A DNA stretch of 64,000 bases from Lunularia cruciata (lineage: Eukaryota; Streptophyta; Marchantiopsida; Lunulariales; Lunulariaceae), in NCBI GenBank assembly GCA_948567375.1, contig OX419758.1:39943473-40007472 (forward strand), given 5' to 3'. Positions 11,879-23,618 of this stretch are shown piece by piece. Each line of letters opens with the position of its first letter. The stretch's first letter is position 1. The position numbers were made by a program, and so were the translations under genes. The notes under the pieces are model-generated. The model saw only the letters and a list, made by a program, of their open reading frames with translations, had not been told where the DNA came from and did no database searches.

Positions 11879-12634
11879 TTAAGAAGAGTTCGTGGTGGAC
11901 TTGAGGAGAACAGCTGACTTGGGGTTGCTCATGGGTGGTCCTTGAGCCGTGCGTTCCAGATCTACTATCTTAAACGTGACTAGTTTATCCCAATTGCCTC
12001 CTTCGAAAATCACCCCTGCCCTACCGTCCGTAACTCTCTGTACAATTCCAGTGTACATGTAGTAAGGGTTTTTGGGCTCTTTAACCAGAACAGTCATCCC
12101 GGGCATGAGCAATGGAGGAGCTACGGTCCGGGCCTTCAATCCAGGGGCCCCAATCTCCCCTCTCAATTTATCCAGCTCCTTTGACGCCTTTGTAGGAGGT
12201 GGGTATGCCTGCAAGAATTGCCTCAACCCCTTCTCACCTCCTGGAAACCCACCCACCATACCAGACATCTCTTTCCCAAATGTATCATACCCTTCTACTT
12301 CAACATCTGATTCACCTTTCTTCCCAGACTTCTTCTCCTTCGTGCTCTTCTCCCCTGCATTGGCGAAAAGCTTCCTCGCGCCATCCTCGGTTTTCAACCC
12401 TGCTTCTCCTCCCGGCAACCCCCTTCCTCCCAGAACCTGCCAGAAATCAAATCCAGAAGCTCTAACACAATTCGCAGAGTTCACATTCTTCTCTCCTTTT
12501 CCACCAACACTCGTTTGGCTCGTTCTCAGCGAGTATCCTCCAGAGACCCAACTCTTCTCGGCGATAATTCTCTCCTTCGCTAGAGAGACCACTACTGCTC
12601 CTGCCCCGCATTGAATTTGCCCAACAGTCGCCAT
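11879..12634 (-). CDS. ndhS: NAD(P)H-quinone oxidoreductase subunit S, chloroplastic (NdhS/CRR31)
   Basis: Encodes 251 residues in one uninterrupted exon. NdhS is a nuclear-encoded stromal subunit of the chloroplast NDH complex, which moves electrons from ferredoxin to plastoquinone in cyclic electron flow around photosystem I; in the known family it helps form the ferredoxin-binding site. Residues 1 to about 58 are rich in Ser, Ala, Gly and Val and fit a transit peptide. Family landmarks follow in order: FDFWQVLGGRGLPGGE (62-77), a Lys/Glu/Ser-rich linker, FGKEMSGMVGGFPGGEKGL (119-137), and a C-terminal SH3-like domain at about 175-230 with LLMPGMTVLVK, YTGIVQRVTDGRAGVIFEGG and NWDKL. I chose the ATG at 12634 because it has a strong plant context (GCCATGG). 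The frame stays open upstream with a TTG at 12676, but there is no ATG there. Length and motif order match the family. Confidence 0.95.
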   Translation of the reverse strand: MATVGQIQCGAGAVVVSLAKERIIAEKSWVSGGYSLRTSQTSVGGKGEKNVNSANCVRASGFDFWQVLGGRGLPGGEAGLKTEDGARKLFANAGEKSTKEKKSGKKGESDVEVEGYDTFGKEMSGMVGGFPGGEKGLRQFLQAYPPPTKASKELDKLRGEIGAPGLKARTVAPPLLMPGMTVLVKEPKNPYYMYTGIVQRVTDGRAGVIFEGGNWDKLVTFKIVDLERTAQGPPMSNPKSAVLLKSTTNSS

Positions 12635-13838
12635 GGCTGCTGGCGCTCCAGATTGACAGAAGCTTGTTCTCGTCAATTCCTGTCAATCTGCTCCTTCTCT
12701 CGTTCTCGATAGGAATGGGAATTAGCAGGGAACAGGGAACTACAGTACAGAGAATTCCGTACCACGTACTCCAGGATCTACCATAGTTATTGGACTGCTG
12801 CTAAAGTACCCTGACGGTAAAGCACTCCACTACGTTCAGTGATCGGCGTAGTACATGCTCTCGAGTGTACTGCAGTCACGGGTTTGGGATACTGCGAGTT
12901 ACTACTCGCTGTACTGTAGTACGATTTCTTGACTGAAACTTGGATATGGTTTCTCGACAACCGTTATTAATAATGGGATGAATTTGACATCTCTAGATGG
13001 AAAGCGGTATCGTTTCTCTGGAGTTATTTCGGGGTACATTTTCTAACATTTAAGGAATAAGAAAATAATCACATAAGTAATATTTTTTTTAAATGATTTA
13101 TTATTAAGACATCATATTTCAGTCACATTTGGAACACTGCATTCTCTTTTAAAATTTCCAGTCCAGGCATGTTCTATATTTATGTACAGAGAGAGGTATG
13201 TAGGCATAAATCCTTTTATTTGTTATTAGAGTTTGCTCCTTTGGGATACCGTACTATCATAGCATGAACGGCAAGAATTAAATTGAGGCTGTCAAGCTTA
13301 CTTGATCGTAAAATTAAGCATGTATTCCTCTAATAATAAGTGAATTGATACGGCGTAACTCAAAGAGTAATAGTTATGATTACTGCCATAAAGAACAGCA
13401 AACATTCGTTATACTTATTACTCCCTCCTTCCTTTCCCTAAGTGTCAGCAAACAAATGAATCTAAATCCTAAGCAGACACTTAGAAACTAAAAAGGATTT
13501 GTCTAGAGTCAATCTAGGAAGCAAAGACACACGAACAAATGCTAATGTCAAAATAGTACAAAAGGTTTGACACGAGGTGACACATAGCAATTGTACTATG
13601 AAGTAAGGGGAGAAAACAAGCGAAAAGGCAGCAAAATGCCAGAGTCCATGTTTTCTACAATTATGCGGTCTTTCCTGACGATAATAATATGATGTACTAA
13701 CGTATTTACCTCCCTCATTGTATGTGAATCGAACCAAGTGCTCTCTTTTTACAAGTTCGTTCGAACATGCAGCCATTTCCCAGCTTCCGTCACGCTATAA
13801 TTTGTCCGTTATTTATGTTGATACTTCATTAATACATA

Positions 13839-14150
13839 GTCAATACCATCCATACTCATTGAAATCGTTATAACTTTTATATATATATATATATATATAA
13901 TCTATTGCATGTCCTGTCCTCCGTAGACAACAAAAGTAAAACGAAAAATTTAGAGCCTCCCCTAAGAAGCGGGTTTCATGTTTCCGTCATCCAAAAACTA
14001 TTATGACTATTATGACACTTGGTAGCAAAGTCAAATCCGTCAGCTGCTAAGATAGCCAGACAGACTGTTTTCTTTCATAGAAGTAGATATACTCTATTAT
14101 ATATTCTCTGAATATGTCTGACGATTTCAATGAGTATGGATGGTATTGAC
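13839..14150. mobile_element. MITE-like element with perfect 30-bp terminal inverted repeats
   Basis: The left end (13839-13868) begins GTCAATACCATCCATACTCA. The right end (14121-14150) is its exact reverse complement over 30 bases. The element is 312 bp long and has no coding capacity. Both sides are flanked by TACATA (13833-13838 and 14151-14156). This fits either a 6-bp target duplication or a TA duplication of the Tc1/mariner type with chance extension, since the ends also read TA|GTC and GAC|TA. The perfect inverted repeats suggest recent movement. The superfamily is unresolved. Confidence 0.85.
13879..13899. repeat. TA microsatellite inside the MITE
   Basis: A run of about ten TA dinucleotides just inside the left inverted repeat. 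Confidence 0.9.
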
Positions 14151-14586
14151 TACATATACTTTTTGAGTTTGTTTTGTATATGCGTCGTATGCAATATATT
14201 GCACTATTTTACATTTTCAGGATATATTTCAGATATGTATATCTGAAATAAATCATTTATATTTATGGATATAATGTACTCTATTGGGAGTAAAGCATCA
14301 ATAGAATCTCTTATATTCAAGTCTTCCAATGCAACTCTATCCATTCTTCTATATGATTTGGGTTTTGCTTTAATTCATTTAACATTGGTCCAAGGTACTT
14401 TTGAGCTTCGTTTAATTTTCTTTCCGTATCATCACTTAGTTAATAAGTAACTGAACTTACTTTTGAGCAGTGTCTATTTACATTTCTTTATTTCAATCCC
14501 GGAATAGTGTGAATTATTAAACATTATGTCGCTTTCGTGTACACTACTCACCACCAAATGACCCAAATTATCCAAAAACAAAATTT

Positions 14587-14610
14587 GGTTTCGGTTTCGG
14601 TTTCGGTTTC
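14587..14610. repeat. GGTTTC hexamer repeat
   Basis: Four perfect tandem copies of GGTTTC. It is too short to be telomeric and probably a minor simple repeat. Confidence 0.9.
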
Positions 14611-16777
14611 GTCTACAGCAGAATTATCAAAACTTACTTGTGACGTCAAATCTTATTTGATAGAGCTAATAACATGACATCCGATTAGCACATACACATT
14701 GCTACAAACTTAAAAGATGAACCGGTCATCCACCTCTTCTGAAGAGGCGAGAAAGGGACCCCGATCCCACCTCACCCCAAGTTGTAAACATTTGTTTCAT
14801 GTTCTGATAATCTTCGCGTCTAAAAACCTTTACTTTAAGCATATTTAGAAACCAGTTCGCCAATCGTCTTTTGTGTACGGTGTTTCTATGGAGATGTTCA
14901 CCTAGCCCTCTGCCCACACTCGGTTGGGGATAAGAGTGAGAGGCAGGCCAACATAGAAATCGAAGCTTAGTATCATCCCTGTTATCTGCAGAAAAAGAAT
15001 GTTCTAGACTCCTGTTGATGAGGTTTGATGAATGTTCAAGACGGTACGTCATGCGACAATGTGGTACCAGGCGGAGGAAGAAGAGCATCAATCAAGCCAT
15101 ATCGAATCCGGGCGTGGTCGGAGCCTAGCAAGGTCACTGTACATCATAACACTTTTACATTTCATTCCACTAGGAGCCCTTAAAAGTACACGCTTTACAG
15201 CACATGCATCTTTCAGGAATCCAGAAATTCAAGAAACAGGAAGAGTTGGTTTAAAAAAATTATTGAGATGGAAACAAGCGACTCTAGCCAGTCTCACTAC
15301 TCCATGTCTCATTGATTATACGACCACGATAAAGAGAACTTGAAGGAAACTCTCTTGTCAAAGTTTAGATATCTTTCCCATTTCGGCCCCAAGGGGGATC
15401 CACCCAAGAGATGACTTCTCGATATTCGACCAAGTTCTTGGCTTCCAGAAAGAAAATCAGACTCATTTAACTTTCAGCAATGCAGGTCAGATATACAGGA
15501 GAAAGCCAGAATTACTAAAGCGGGCCATCACTAGGAACCCGCCAATGATTACTCTACACCTGACTACGTTCCAAGCAGTACGCCCATTGAACTAGCCGCG
15601 TCAGAGCCCAACCCAATATACAGGAATAAGACGGAAGGGGCTCGCATCAAAGGAGCTGTTGCAAAATGGCAAGCTTTGACTGTCTGTCAGTGATCCGTGG
15701 TGAAAAATGAAAGACCACCTCAAGAGTCCAGGTTTTCATCCAGTTGAAATTTCACACCTGCTTCTGCTGAGTTACCGGCTGTACAATTAACTTGTTACAT
15801 GGATCCACCTGATCCCCAGTTCGAGAGGTAAACGGGTGATCTTCTCGGAAGCTTTTCACTACAGTAGTAGATACTCTATGACGACTCTGAGCAGCATACC
15901 GTGAATTTTATACAGCTTTGCAGAGACTAGATCCAGAACTGCAGTTGTCCCACCTGCAGTTATTAACGTAATATGAAACTCCGCAAACTAAAGATTTACC
16001 TCTTTAGATCACTCTCATGCTCATACAGTACATCAAGGACGCAAAAAGCGAGAACATGTCTCTTCACTGTGCTCCAGGCAACAATCTACAAATCAACATG
16101 AACTCGTAGCCACGGTTCATCGCCGCGAGCCTCCTTCCTGCTTATAATAGGGATATCTACATGTCAGTAGCATTACATTCTTCACCTGATAGTAAGGTAA
16201 CCGAGCCAGACCAGATGTTTCTTAATTCATCAATAAAAGAAGCAGAGAACATTTTGCTTATAATGATCTAGACCGTGGACAAGGACCCAGCTCAATTCAG
16301 CAGGACAAATGTTTCTGGATTCAACATATAAAACGAAGCACACAGCAACATTTACGTATAACAATTCAGAATCTGGAGAAAATCCTAGCTCAGTTCAGCT
16401 GGAGTTGACCTTCACATCTTGACGCTACGCTCTACACCATGTTGCCTCTTGACAAGTCAACATAGTATAGAGCATAGCGACCCACTCCTAAGGTACAAGC
16501 AAACGGTCCATAACCGACAAGCCACTAGACAACTCCAAATCTACTCAATTTGTGATAATATGAAGAATACACATAAGAATAGAACATCACACAGGTCGAA
16601 TTGATGTAAGACAAGGAGGACGAAAACAGCGGAGAAAGATGTCGAAAACGGTGATGGAAAATGTCGCTATGAGTAAAATTCGTGCAAATTACCAATGGAC
16701 AATAGTTGGAGCAGGAGTTACCTCTCAGTTCGTGCAGCAGAGCAGGAAAGTCTGTTTCGTCAGGTGCTACTTGTGGC

Positions 16778-19700
16778 CTACATCCCACTCAGACCCGCAA
16801 AATGCTTCTTCATAGCCCGATCCTTCCTATGATGATTACTATTTTCTCCTCTCCCTCTCCCTCTCCCACCTCTCTCGTCACCACCCCGTCCTCGGCCGAA
16901 TCCACCACGCCCTCGCCCACCTTCTCCCATGCCACTGCCCTCTTGCTTTCCCTCAACTTCACCGTCTTCATGCTGTCTTGGAACGTTTCCACCTGCTCCA
17001 AGACCATAGATAGCCTCTGAAACCTCCCTCTTGATTTCCTCGGCCTCTTCCACACTACCAACCCCCACAGAACCAGCCACCTTATAACTGTAGACCTTTC
17101 CATCCTTGAGATAGAATTCTGATTTCGGTTGAGGTCCCCTGTTTTTACCTCTCCCTCGATTACCTCGTCCACCGCGGCCCCGACCTCCTGCCAAGTTTTC
17201 AGGTCTTTCATTCACTTGTTCTTCAGCTTCAGGCACTGCAGGCCCATTTTCATATCCCGAAGAGCCCCTGGAACCATTTCCTATGTTCTGTTTGTCTCCT
17301 CTTTGTGGATCAGAAGTATTTCTTGACGCACTCCCAGAGAATTGCCTGTCTCCTCTTTGTCCTTCAGGGTACTTCCTGTCTCCTCTTTGGGCCTCAATGT
17401 AACTGCTGGAAATGTTGGCCGAATACTGCCTATCTCCTCTTTGAGATTCGGAAGTACCTCTAGAAACACCGCCTGTGGGTTGCCTGTCCCCTCTTTGAGG
17501 GTCAAACCTACGATGTGGAGCACCTGATGAGATTTGTCTCTCCCTAGGGCTGCTACTTCCCCACGGAGTCAGTGGCATCGGTCTGCCGCCACCCCTTGAA
17601 TGCGAGCTATCACCTCGACCGCCACCTCGGTTACCGACTAGGTCCACAAGGCTCTCAGTCTCCTCGACACCTCCAGTGTCAGCCACATACTGTCCCAGTT
17701 CATCAAACGAATCATCATATTCATCCTCATACTCGACTTTAGCCGCGGCAGCCTTGATAGCTACTCGAAGCTCTTCATTACCATTTCGACTATCCAGAAG
17801 GTCGTTAAAGCTGTCGTTGTCTTCCTTTTGTCGTCGAACGTAACGTCCAGCATTCGGTGCGTTTTGTACACCTGCGGTAGGTCGATCTACAGGGGGTGTC
17901 TGACCCGAATATCCACCAGCAGAACTGGAACTACCTGGTAGAGTCAATGAGGAACTTACTCCGATTGAGGGAATAGGTTTGTCCTCCCATACACTCTCAG
18001 CCTCAGGAAGTGGCATGTCATTGATCTTGGCTTTACCTTTGTCTTTCACAGGCTGCATTATGGCAGAACGCACGGGTTTTGTGGCAATCGATGTATCAAG
18101 TGACAAAAGATCAGGATGTAATGTACCTTCCAGAATTCTTACAATAACCTTTTCAGGGTCATTGTCATAAACCTCTAGACACGCATCAACAAATCCATCA
18201 CCATAATCTGGAAAGAGATCTTTAATCTGACTGATCTTAGATTGCCGGATAACAGCTTCTTCGTCTCCTTCCCTTTCCGGCAACGTTAGTCTGAGTAAAT
18301 CTTGATTACTCGCAGTTGGTCTTTTAACATGCCTTTCAACTGCTGTTGGGTTGTCATCCACCATCAGAGCAGAAAGATATTCCTGTTGAGCATCATCCAA
18401 ATGGACTGAACCTGCACATTGAGACTCCAGCTCTTAACAACTATACTCTGTAACTGGAGTTCAGACCTAGGAATATACTGGTGAACAGAAAAACTATCAG
18501 TCGAATCTAGGACAGATTAGAGTCGTAGATGTTACATCTCAGCAACGGCAACTCTAAATATCTGCGTAGTACTTATGTCCATCTATGTAAGTGCTACGCA
18601 CTTACATAGTTTCCCTTTGTGTAATTACCCAGACAGTCCCCACAGTCCATACCTTTTGTACACGCTTGTTGGATATGATACGAAAGCCCATGCCGTCGTT
18701 CCATCCTCTTTAGCAGGGCTCCCGTACATATAAGTCTGGAAGCACCGGATCCTGGAGTCATATCGGCACTTTCAGAAGGCCCCAAAGCCAAAGCTACGGT
18801 TGCCTGCACTAATGCGTCTCCCTTAGCTACTGCATCCTCATATGAGATGCTCGAAGTGGTCTGAATTCTCAGATCGTCATGCTCGGAGGTTCCATTGAGA
18901 TAACAATTTTCAATCAGCAGCCACATGACATCAACTAGACGTTCCCCCACCCTGTCAAGTCGTACTTGAGCAGCGCCTGCCGTTTCCTCTGTTCCTCTAT
19001 CAATGCCAGGCTGATGACTGCTGGCCAGGAATCCAAAGCCGGCCTTCAAGTTTGGTAACAAGGTGTCATAGATGGTGGCCATAGCAGGGAGAAGCAAACC
19101 TTGTCCTGAACTGAACAACCAATAGGTTAAAAACGTTAGCGAGGCGATCACCATGTAAACCTACACTTGGAAGGACAAGGTGCAAAACGGTACTTAGAAC
19201 ACCAGCCACATTACGGAGGAGGTGTAATATGGAGGAGGGTTTAGCAACTTACTTCGTGTTCCCGGAGGTAACGAGGACTTCTGCGGCAGGAGGATAGACC
19301 AGAATAAACGCGTTTAAGGTAATAACTACATCATTTAGATAGTCCACTATCTGTGGAAGTCAATTGAAGCTAGAGTCAGCTCCATGATCGAACTAACACA
19401 TGATTGAAACTCAAGATCAACGGTGTCTCATGTCTTACATCAAAGATACGGGTACATTCCATCGTATGGGGACAGGACACGATAGGTCACCTCTAGCAGT
19501 TCTTGATAGATACGATCTCCAGCAACCAAGTCACTTGGAGATTTTGACCCGGAAAGAGCCTGTCCAAAGCGTCCAGAAAGAAGTGTCACTCGTCACAATG
19601 TTCAAGAATCAGCAAAGACGCCCATACTATATGTCATACATAGAGAGACAGACACGGAGATCGCGAATATTTTCCCAACCGTCATCTGATGCCTAAAGAA

Positions 19701-21802
19701 TCACAAGCAATATTGTTTCACCTGTATGGTGTCACAACAGCGTTGATGCATCGTAATAATTCTTTGTAGAAGAGGAGGCACATAAGAGGCCAATTCATCG
19801 GCGTATCCAGGCTGTGCCTCAAATACGTTGCTGACCTTCAATACCACAAGGTCAATTAGCATAATCTTCAGCAAGACCGTCGCATGGGCGTGTAAAAATG
19901 CTTTTTATCGACATATAGCGAACTCCTAATCTCCTGTATCCGTCAGCCGCGACATGACCATCATTTCCCGAAACTGTTGACAAGCTAGGTCCTACCAAGC
20001 GGCGAGTCAAGTCAGGGTTGTCGTGACCATATATAGCGGAAACGTCCATCAGCTTCGGTATATCAAGGAACTTCTTTTCCTTCAAGATGGTTGCATGTTC
20101 TTTAGCAGAGAGACTTTCGTTGGCAGAAGTTCCTGGATCGCCATTTGATGACCTGAACACCATGAAAGGACACATGAATTGGTTCCTCCCGAAATTAGCT
20201 TTGCTTACTCAGACAACTAATCTGAACTCTAGTCAGTATATGTGAGTTATGGGAGCAGAAGCCGTTCGTAGAACGGGGGATCCAAATCCCCTTAGGACCA
20301 AACCGTTTAGGGTCCGAGGTCTAGTCAGTGTATACTGAAAAACAAAAGCAGTCCCAATACTGTGAAATATCAGATGTTCCCATATAGACAATCACAGCTC
20401 CTACCTGTAGAATAAACATGTGGTAGTCGGTCGGGCTGCTTAGATGGTTTATAAATCACAAAAGCTAGTTAGAGTGACGTACAATCGAAGGAGGACCATG
20501 AATGCACGCCGGCTAAGGTCTCCATCCCCGGCAACGACAGCCACTTTGGCTTCAGCCGAAGGAGGATTGTCGAACCATCGTCTTCTAAATTGCAGATAAC
20601 TGTCCAGGAAAATCGACAGTGTTTCATCGGCGATAACTGCGTACAGAACAATATTGGCCCACTAATGAGCTTTGCGAGAAACACAGGAAGGTATGAGCAG
20701 ATGATACATGGAAACCGAGTGCTATTCAGTTTTGTTTCCAAAAAGAATCTATATACCTTAATAAGAGCTAGCACAGTGCCAACTTACAATTCAGAGAAGC
20801 ACCTATCATATGCAGTTTTCATGAAAATGTTCAAGCAATCTCATCCGTCGCAAATCTACTAAAACATAGAGACTGAACTTTCGATCTTTGGCAAAAGAAC
20901 TCAAACTCCAATTTCCTATTTCTTGATCACTACAAGCCATTAACGGCCATTAACGGCCATGAAAGACTAACTAGAGCGATTGTTGCTACAAGAAAAGGAT
21001 AACCATTTTACGGCAAATATTAGATTAAAAACACGTTACTTGTTCTAGCATGCACTTGTTCAAAACAATCACGCACTTGTAAACAAATGAATGGTAGTTA
21101 GACATGATAAAGAGACAAAGCATTCGCACAAGCGCAACAAGAGGAGTACGTCACGTCTATGCGGTGAGTACAAGAGAAACAATCATTCCGACAAGGTTTT
21201 AAACATCATAATTCTCAAGTGAGATCGTTGTAGAAGGCGTCAAAAAGCAAACCTTTTCTCCAAAACAGTCGGGGAGGAAGACAAAGCAAAGCACTGAGCT
21301 GCTCATTCAAATACTCGGTCACCTCCTGTGTCTCAGAAGCATCCACACCACCATCTCGCTCCCCCAAGCCTGCCACTACTGCATCGTCCTGAGGCAAGTA
21401 TGCCACAAAATTTTGCTCCGCCGGAATCGCACCACTACTGCTCCCTCTTACTCCTGAGCTACCACCACTACTTGCAAAAAATTTTGTACCTCGAACTTGG
21501 TTAGGTTTCGTACTTTCATTATGGACTTTGCTCCATGCCCTATTATCATCGTTAAGACCTGGGGGAGGTGCGTTCCGCTGAGACGAGTAGCTGCCCTCAT
21601 TCCTAATGACGGATTCTCCAATTCCCTCATGCCCCTTACTCACTCTGACAGCAGCCTGCTGAATGCTGCTGCCAGAGCTTTCGGTTGGAATCAATTTCTG
21701 TTGGTAGCCACCAGAATTCCGGTGTCCTCCACGATCTCTTCTATTACTTCCTCTCCTAAACCCATTGCTCGAGTGATCCGTCACTACTCCTTGTGCCTCC
21801 AT
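16778..21802 (-). CDS. Activating signal cointegrator 1 complex subunit 2 (ASCC2) homologue, CUE-domain protein, seven exons
   Basis: Exons on the minus strand: 21253-21802, 20483-20636, 19996-20152, 19722-19835, 19253-19350, 18653-19110, 16778-18411. Each junction is GT-AG, phases agree, and the total of 3165 bases gives 1054 residues plus stop. Residues 131-183 hold the family start (NFVAYLPQDDAVVAGLG, LPPRLFWRK). The helical ASCC2 region follows, including LSAKEHATILKEKKFLDIPK, AIYGHDNPDLTRRLV and LDDAQQEYLSALM (515-527). A CUE domain lies at about 569-611 (ISQIKDLFPDYGDGFVDACL). An acidic stretch (738-761, EDEYDDSFDELGQY), five QRGD repeats (816-885) and RGG tracts (919-934, 1008-1032) come before the end NHHRKDRAMKKHFAGLSGM. 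In other eukaryotes ASCC2 uses CUE to bind K63-linked ubiquitin and acts with the helicase ASCC3 in rescue of collided ribosomes and alkylation repair. The start ATG at 21802 has context AGCATGG. It is longer than human ASCC2 because of the disordered tail. Confidence 0.93.
20637..21252 (-). other. First intron of the ASCC2 homologue
   Basis: At 616 bp this is the longest of six introns; the others are about 140-370 bp. It has donor AAAAG|GT and acceptor TACGCAG. It contains a short tandem CCATTAACGG repeat near 20937. No nested gene seen. Confidence 0.85.
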
Positions 21803-22360
21803 GCTCTTCAGAAGCTCAACCCACCATAAAATATCAAATCCACCTCAAAAAAACTCGTTCAAAATCTGAAAGACAAACTCAACTCGATGAGACCCTTCTC
21901 TCTCTACTAGCTCCGCCTTCAACTCCTCCTCGAATTCAAATCTAAGCATGAACATTAAGCGCTCCTTTTTCCCTTTGTTTGCTAAATTCACACTAACAGC
22001 AAAGAAATCAGCTGCCGTATGCAACTCAGATCATCCTATGTACGCGAATTGCGCCAACGCCGACACTCCTGCCTTTCGTGCGACCTCGGATCGCCAAGAT
22101 CAATCTGTACCTGCGTGAAAACCATGCAGCATTTAGGTTTCAAAATCCCAATTTCTATCTGCAGAAGCTGTGGAAGAAATCACCCAGCAGGCTATTCTTA
22201 TCATCAACCTACAATGTCCTGACCATAAAGGAAAGTAGCAATGCACGGGACCAAAGTTCATCACCAACCTTCTAAAATGCGCCTTCCAACTAGATTGATG
22301 AAAGAGACTGACTCCCAGTACTCTTGAGGGCGATCAAGACTATAGCACTACTGCAGAAGT

Positions 22361-22406
22361 CCTTCCTTCCTTCATTCCTCCCTCCCTCCCTCCCTTGCTT
22401 CTTCGT
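22361..22406. promoter_or_regulatory. Pyrimidine-rich CCTTCC/CCTCCC tract upstream of the ASCC2 homologue
   Basis: A dense run of CTTC and CCTC repeats lies about 560 bases upstream of the ASCC2 start codon. Read on the gene's strand it is a GA-rich tract, common in plant promoters and 5' leaders. A regulatory role is inference; it may simply be a microsatellite. Confidence 0.4.
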
Positions 22407-22409
22407 TTA

Positions 22410-23540
22410 CTTTTCGACTTCGCCATTCTTTTCGTATACCCCCTCGTTCTAAAGATTGTAATTACATATTCGCGTCCAAAGCATTCTTTTCCTCCTAAAT
22501 TGCCTCTAACGTCCTATGTTAGTATGTATCGTTTCCTTACTTTCTTTTTCTATACTTCTCACCAATTTCTTCTAGGTGTGTCTATCTTGCTTTTACGATT
22601 CTTAAGGCCACTAAAACCTTCAATTTTCTCTCAATTCTTTACATTACTTTCACTGAACAAGGAGTGCGATTCAAGAGTCATGACTCATAAGTCAAACCAT
22701 CTTTAAGCTCAAATGACGTAGGTAGATCTGTGCACTTTTGTGCCTGAGTACATCAATTTAGTCCAAGTATCAAAATATAAGAAACTGGACTTTGTTATAT
22801 GTAGATTGGTAAATGATAGTGAGAAACGGAGAGCACTGTAGATCTTGTCTTTGAGATATTGAGAAGAAAAGAATGTCGGGCACTCGATTCCATGTCTTTG
22901 AGGAACCATCACCGCTTGAGTTTTATTTGAACTAACTGGATATATCACTACGTAATCTTTCTGTCATATTTGTTGAGTTATATGAGATGTGAAAGGTTCA
23001 TTCCTTGGTCATAACTGAAATGAAATTATGGTACTCAATTTGTTCATAAATTGAGCATAGAGATTAGTGTTATCATTTTTCATTTACATGATAAATTCAA
23101 TTATAGTATGATAAACATATTAGAAAAGTCATCTTCAATTTATTTTTTGGAAAGTAGATTTAGTTCCATCAAATAATGATTTTGGTCAATTAAGTGATCA
23201 AGCAAACATAACGTATGTTCAAGAGACAAACCAAATGCAAAACAAAGGGAACATAAATGAACCACAAATTATCATAAAATTATTTTAGAGAAATTATTCT
23301 CTCCATTTATAGGATTTTTGGTTCAAACTATACATGAGGTCAAAACTATACATTAGGTCAATTTGGATAGATTCAAAGTAAAGTATATATCTCCATATTA
23401 ACCCAAAATTTGAAATAAAACCCAGAAAGAAATCATTGTTATAAGATGATTAACCGAAAAGAGAAATTTAACATAAAATTTACACCAATAAAAAGACTAT
23501 ACGACATCCATAGTATAGTGTGTATATATATTGCTACTCA
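22410..23540. other. Transition from gene island to AT-rich repeat DNA
   Basis: Composition shifts to AT-rich from about 22.7 kb. Short open frames at 22395-22706 (plus) and 22709-22948 (minus) show no recognisable domains. Nothing else is supported. Confidence 0.4.
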
Positions 23541-23618
23541 ACATACATTGCTTTTGGCATTATACATTGTAGAAGCGCAATTCATATAAAAGTTGACACA
23601 TGAACTCTAAAGTGTCAC
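23541..23618. repeat. Block matching sequence on the inner side of the left LTR of element C
   Basis: About 78 bases here resemble 24220-24298 in the same orientation (shared ATACA, TAGAAG, TCATATA, TCTAAAGTG-like blocks; roughly three quarters identical by eye). The two copies bracket the left LTR. Their origin is unclear. Confidence 0.55.

Larger units (their letters stand above)
12690..16777. other. Intergenic region between NdhS and the ASCC2 homologue
   Basis: About 4 kb. The part just beyond 12690 should hold the NdhS promoter, and the part below 16778 the 3' untranslated region of the ASCC2 gene. It contains a MITE, a TA microsatellite and a short hexamer repeat. Several short open frames (13462-13776, 14726-15091 and 16525-16788, all minus strand) show no recognisable domain and I do not call them genes. 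Confidence 0.5.

Noticed and set aside
12072-12614. A 180-residue plus-strand frame opposite NdhS
   Set aside because: Antisense shadow of a real, conserved gene; Pro/Ser/Phe composition follows from the opposite strand.
12635-12676. A longer NdhS start
   Set aside because: The upstream codon is TTG, not ATG. The ATG at 12634 has a good context and fits the family.
14726-15091. A 121-residue minus-strand frame between the two genes
   Set aside because: Reads somewhat protein-like at its end, but has no recognisable domain or splice context.
15085-15130. A TCGAATCC motif resembling a tRNA T-loop
   Set aside because: No acceptor stem or anticodon arm can be paired around it.
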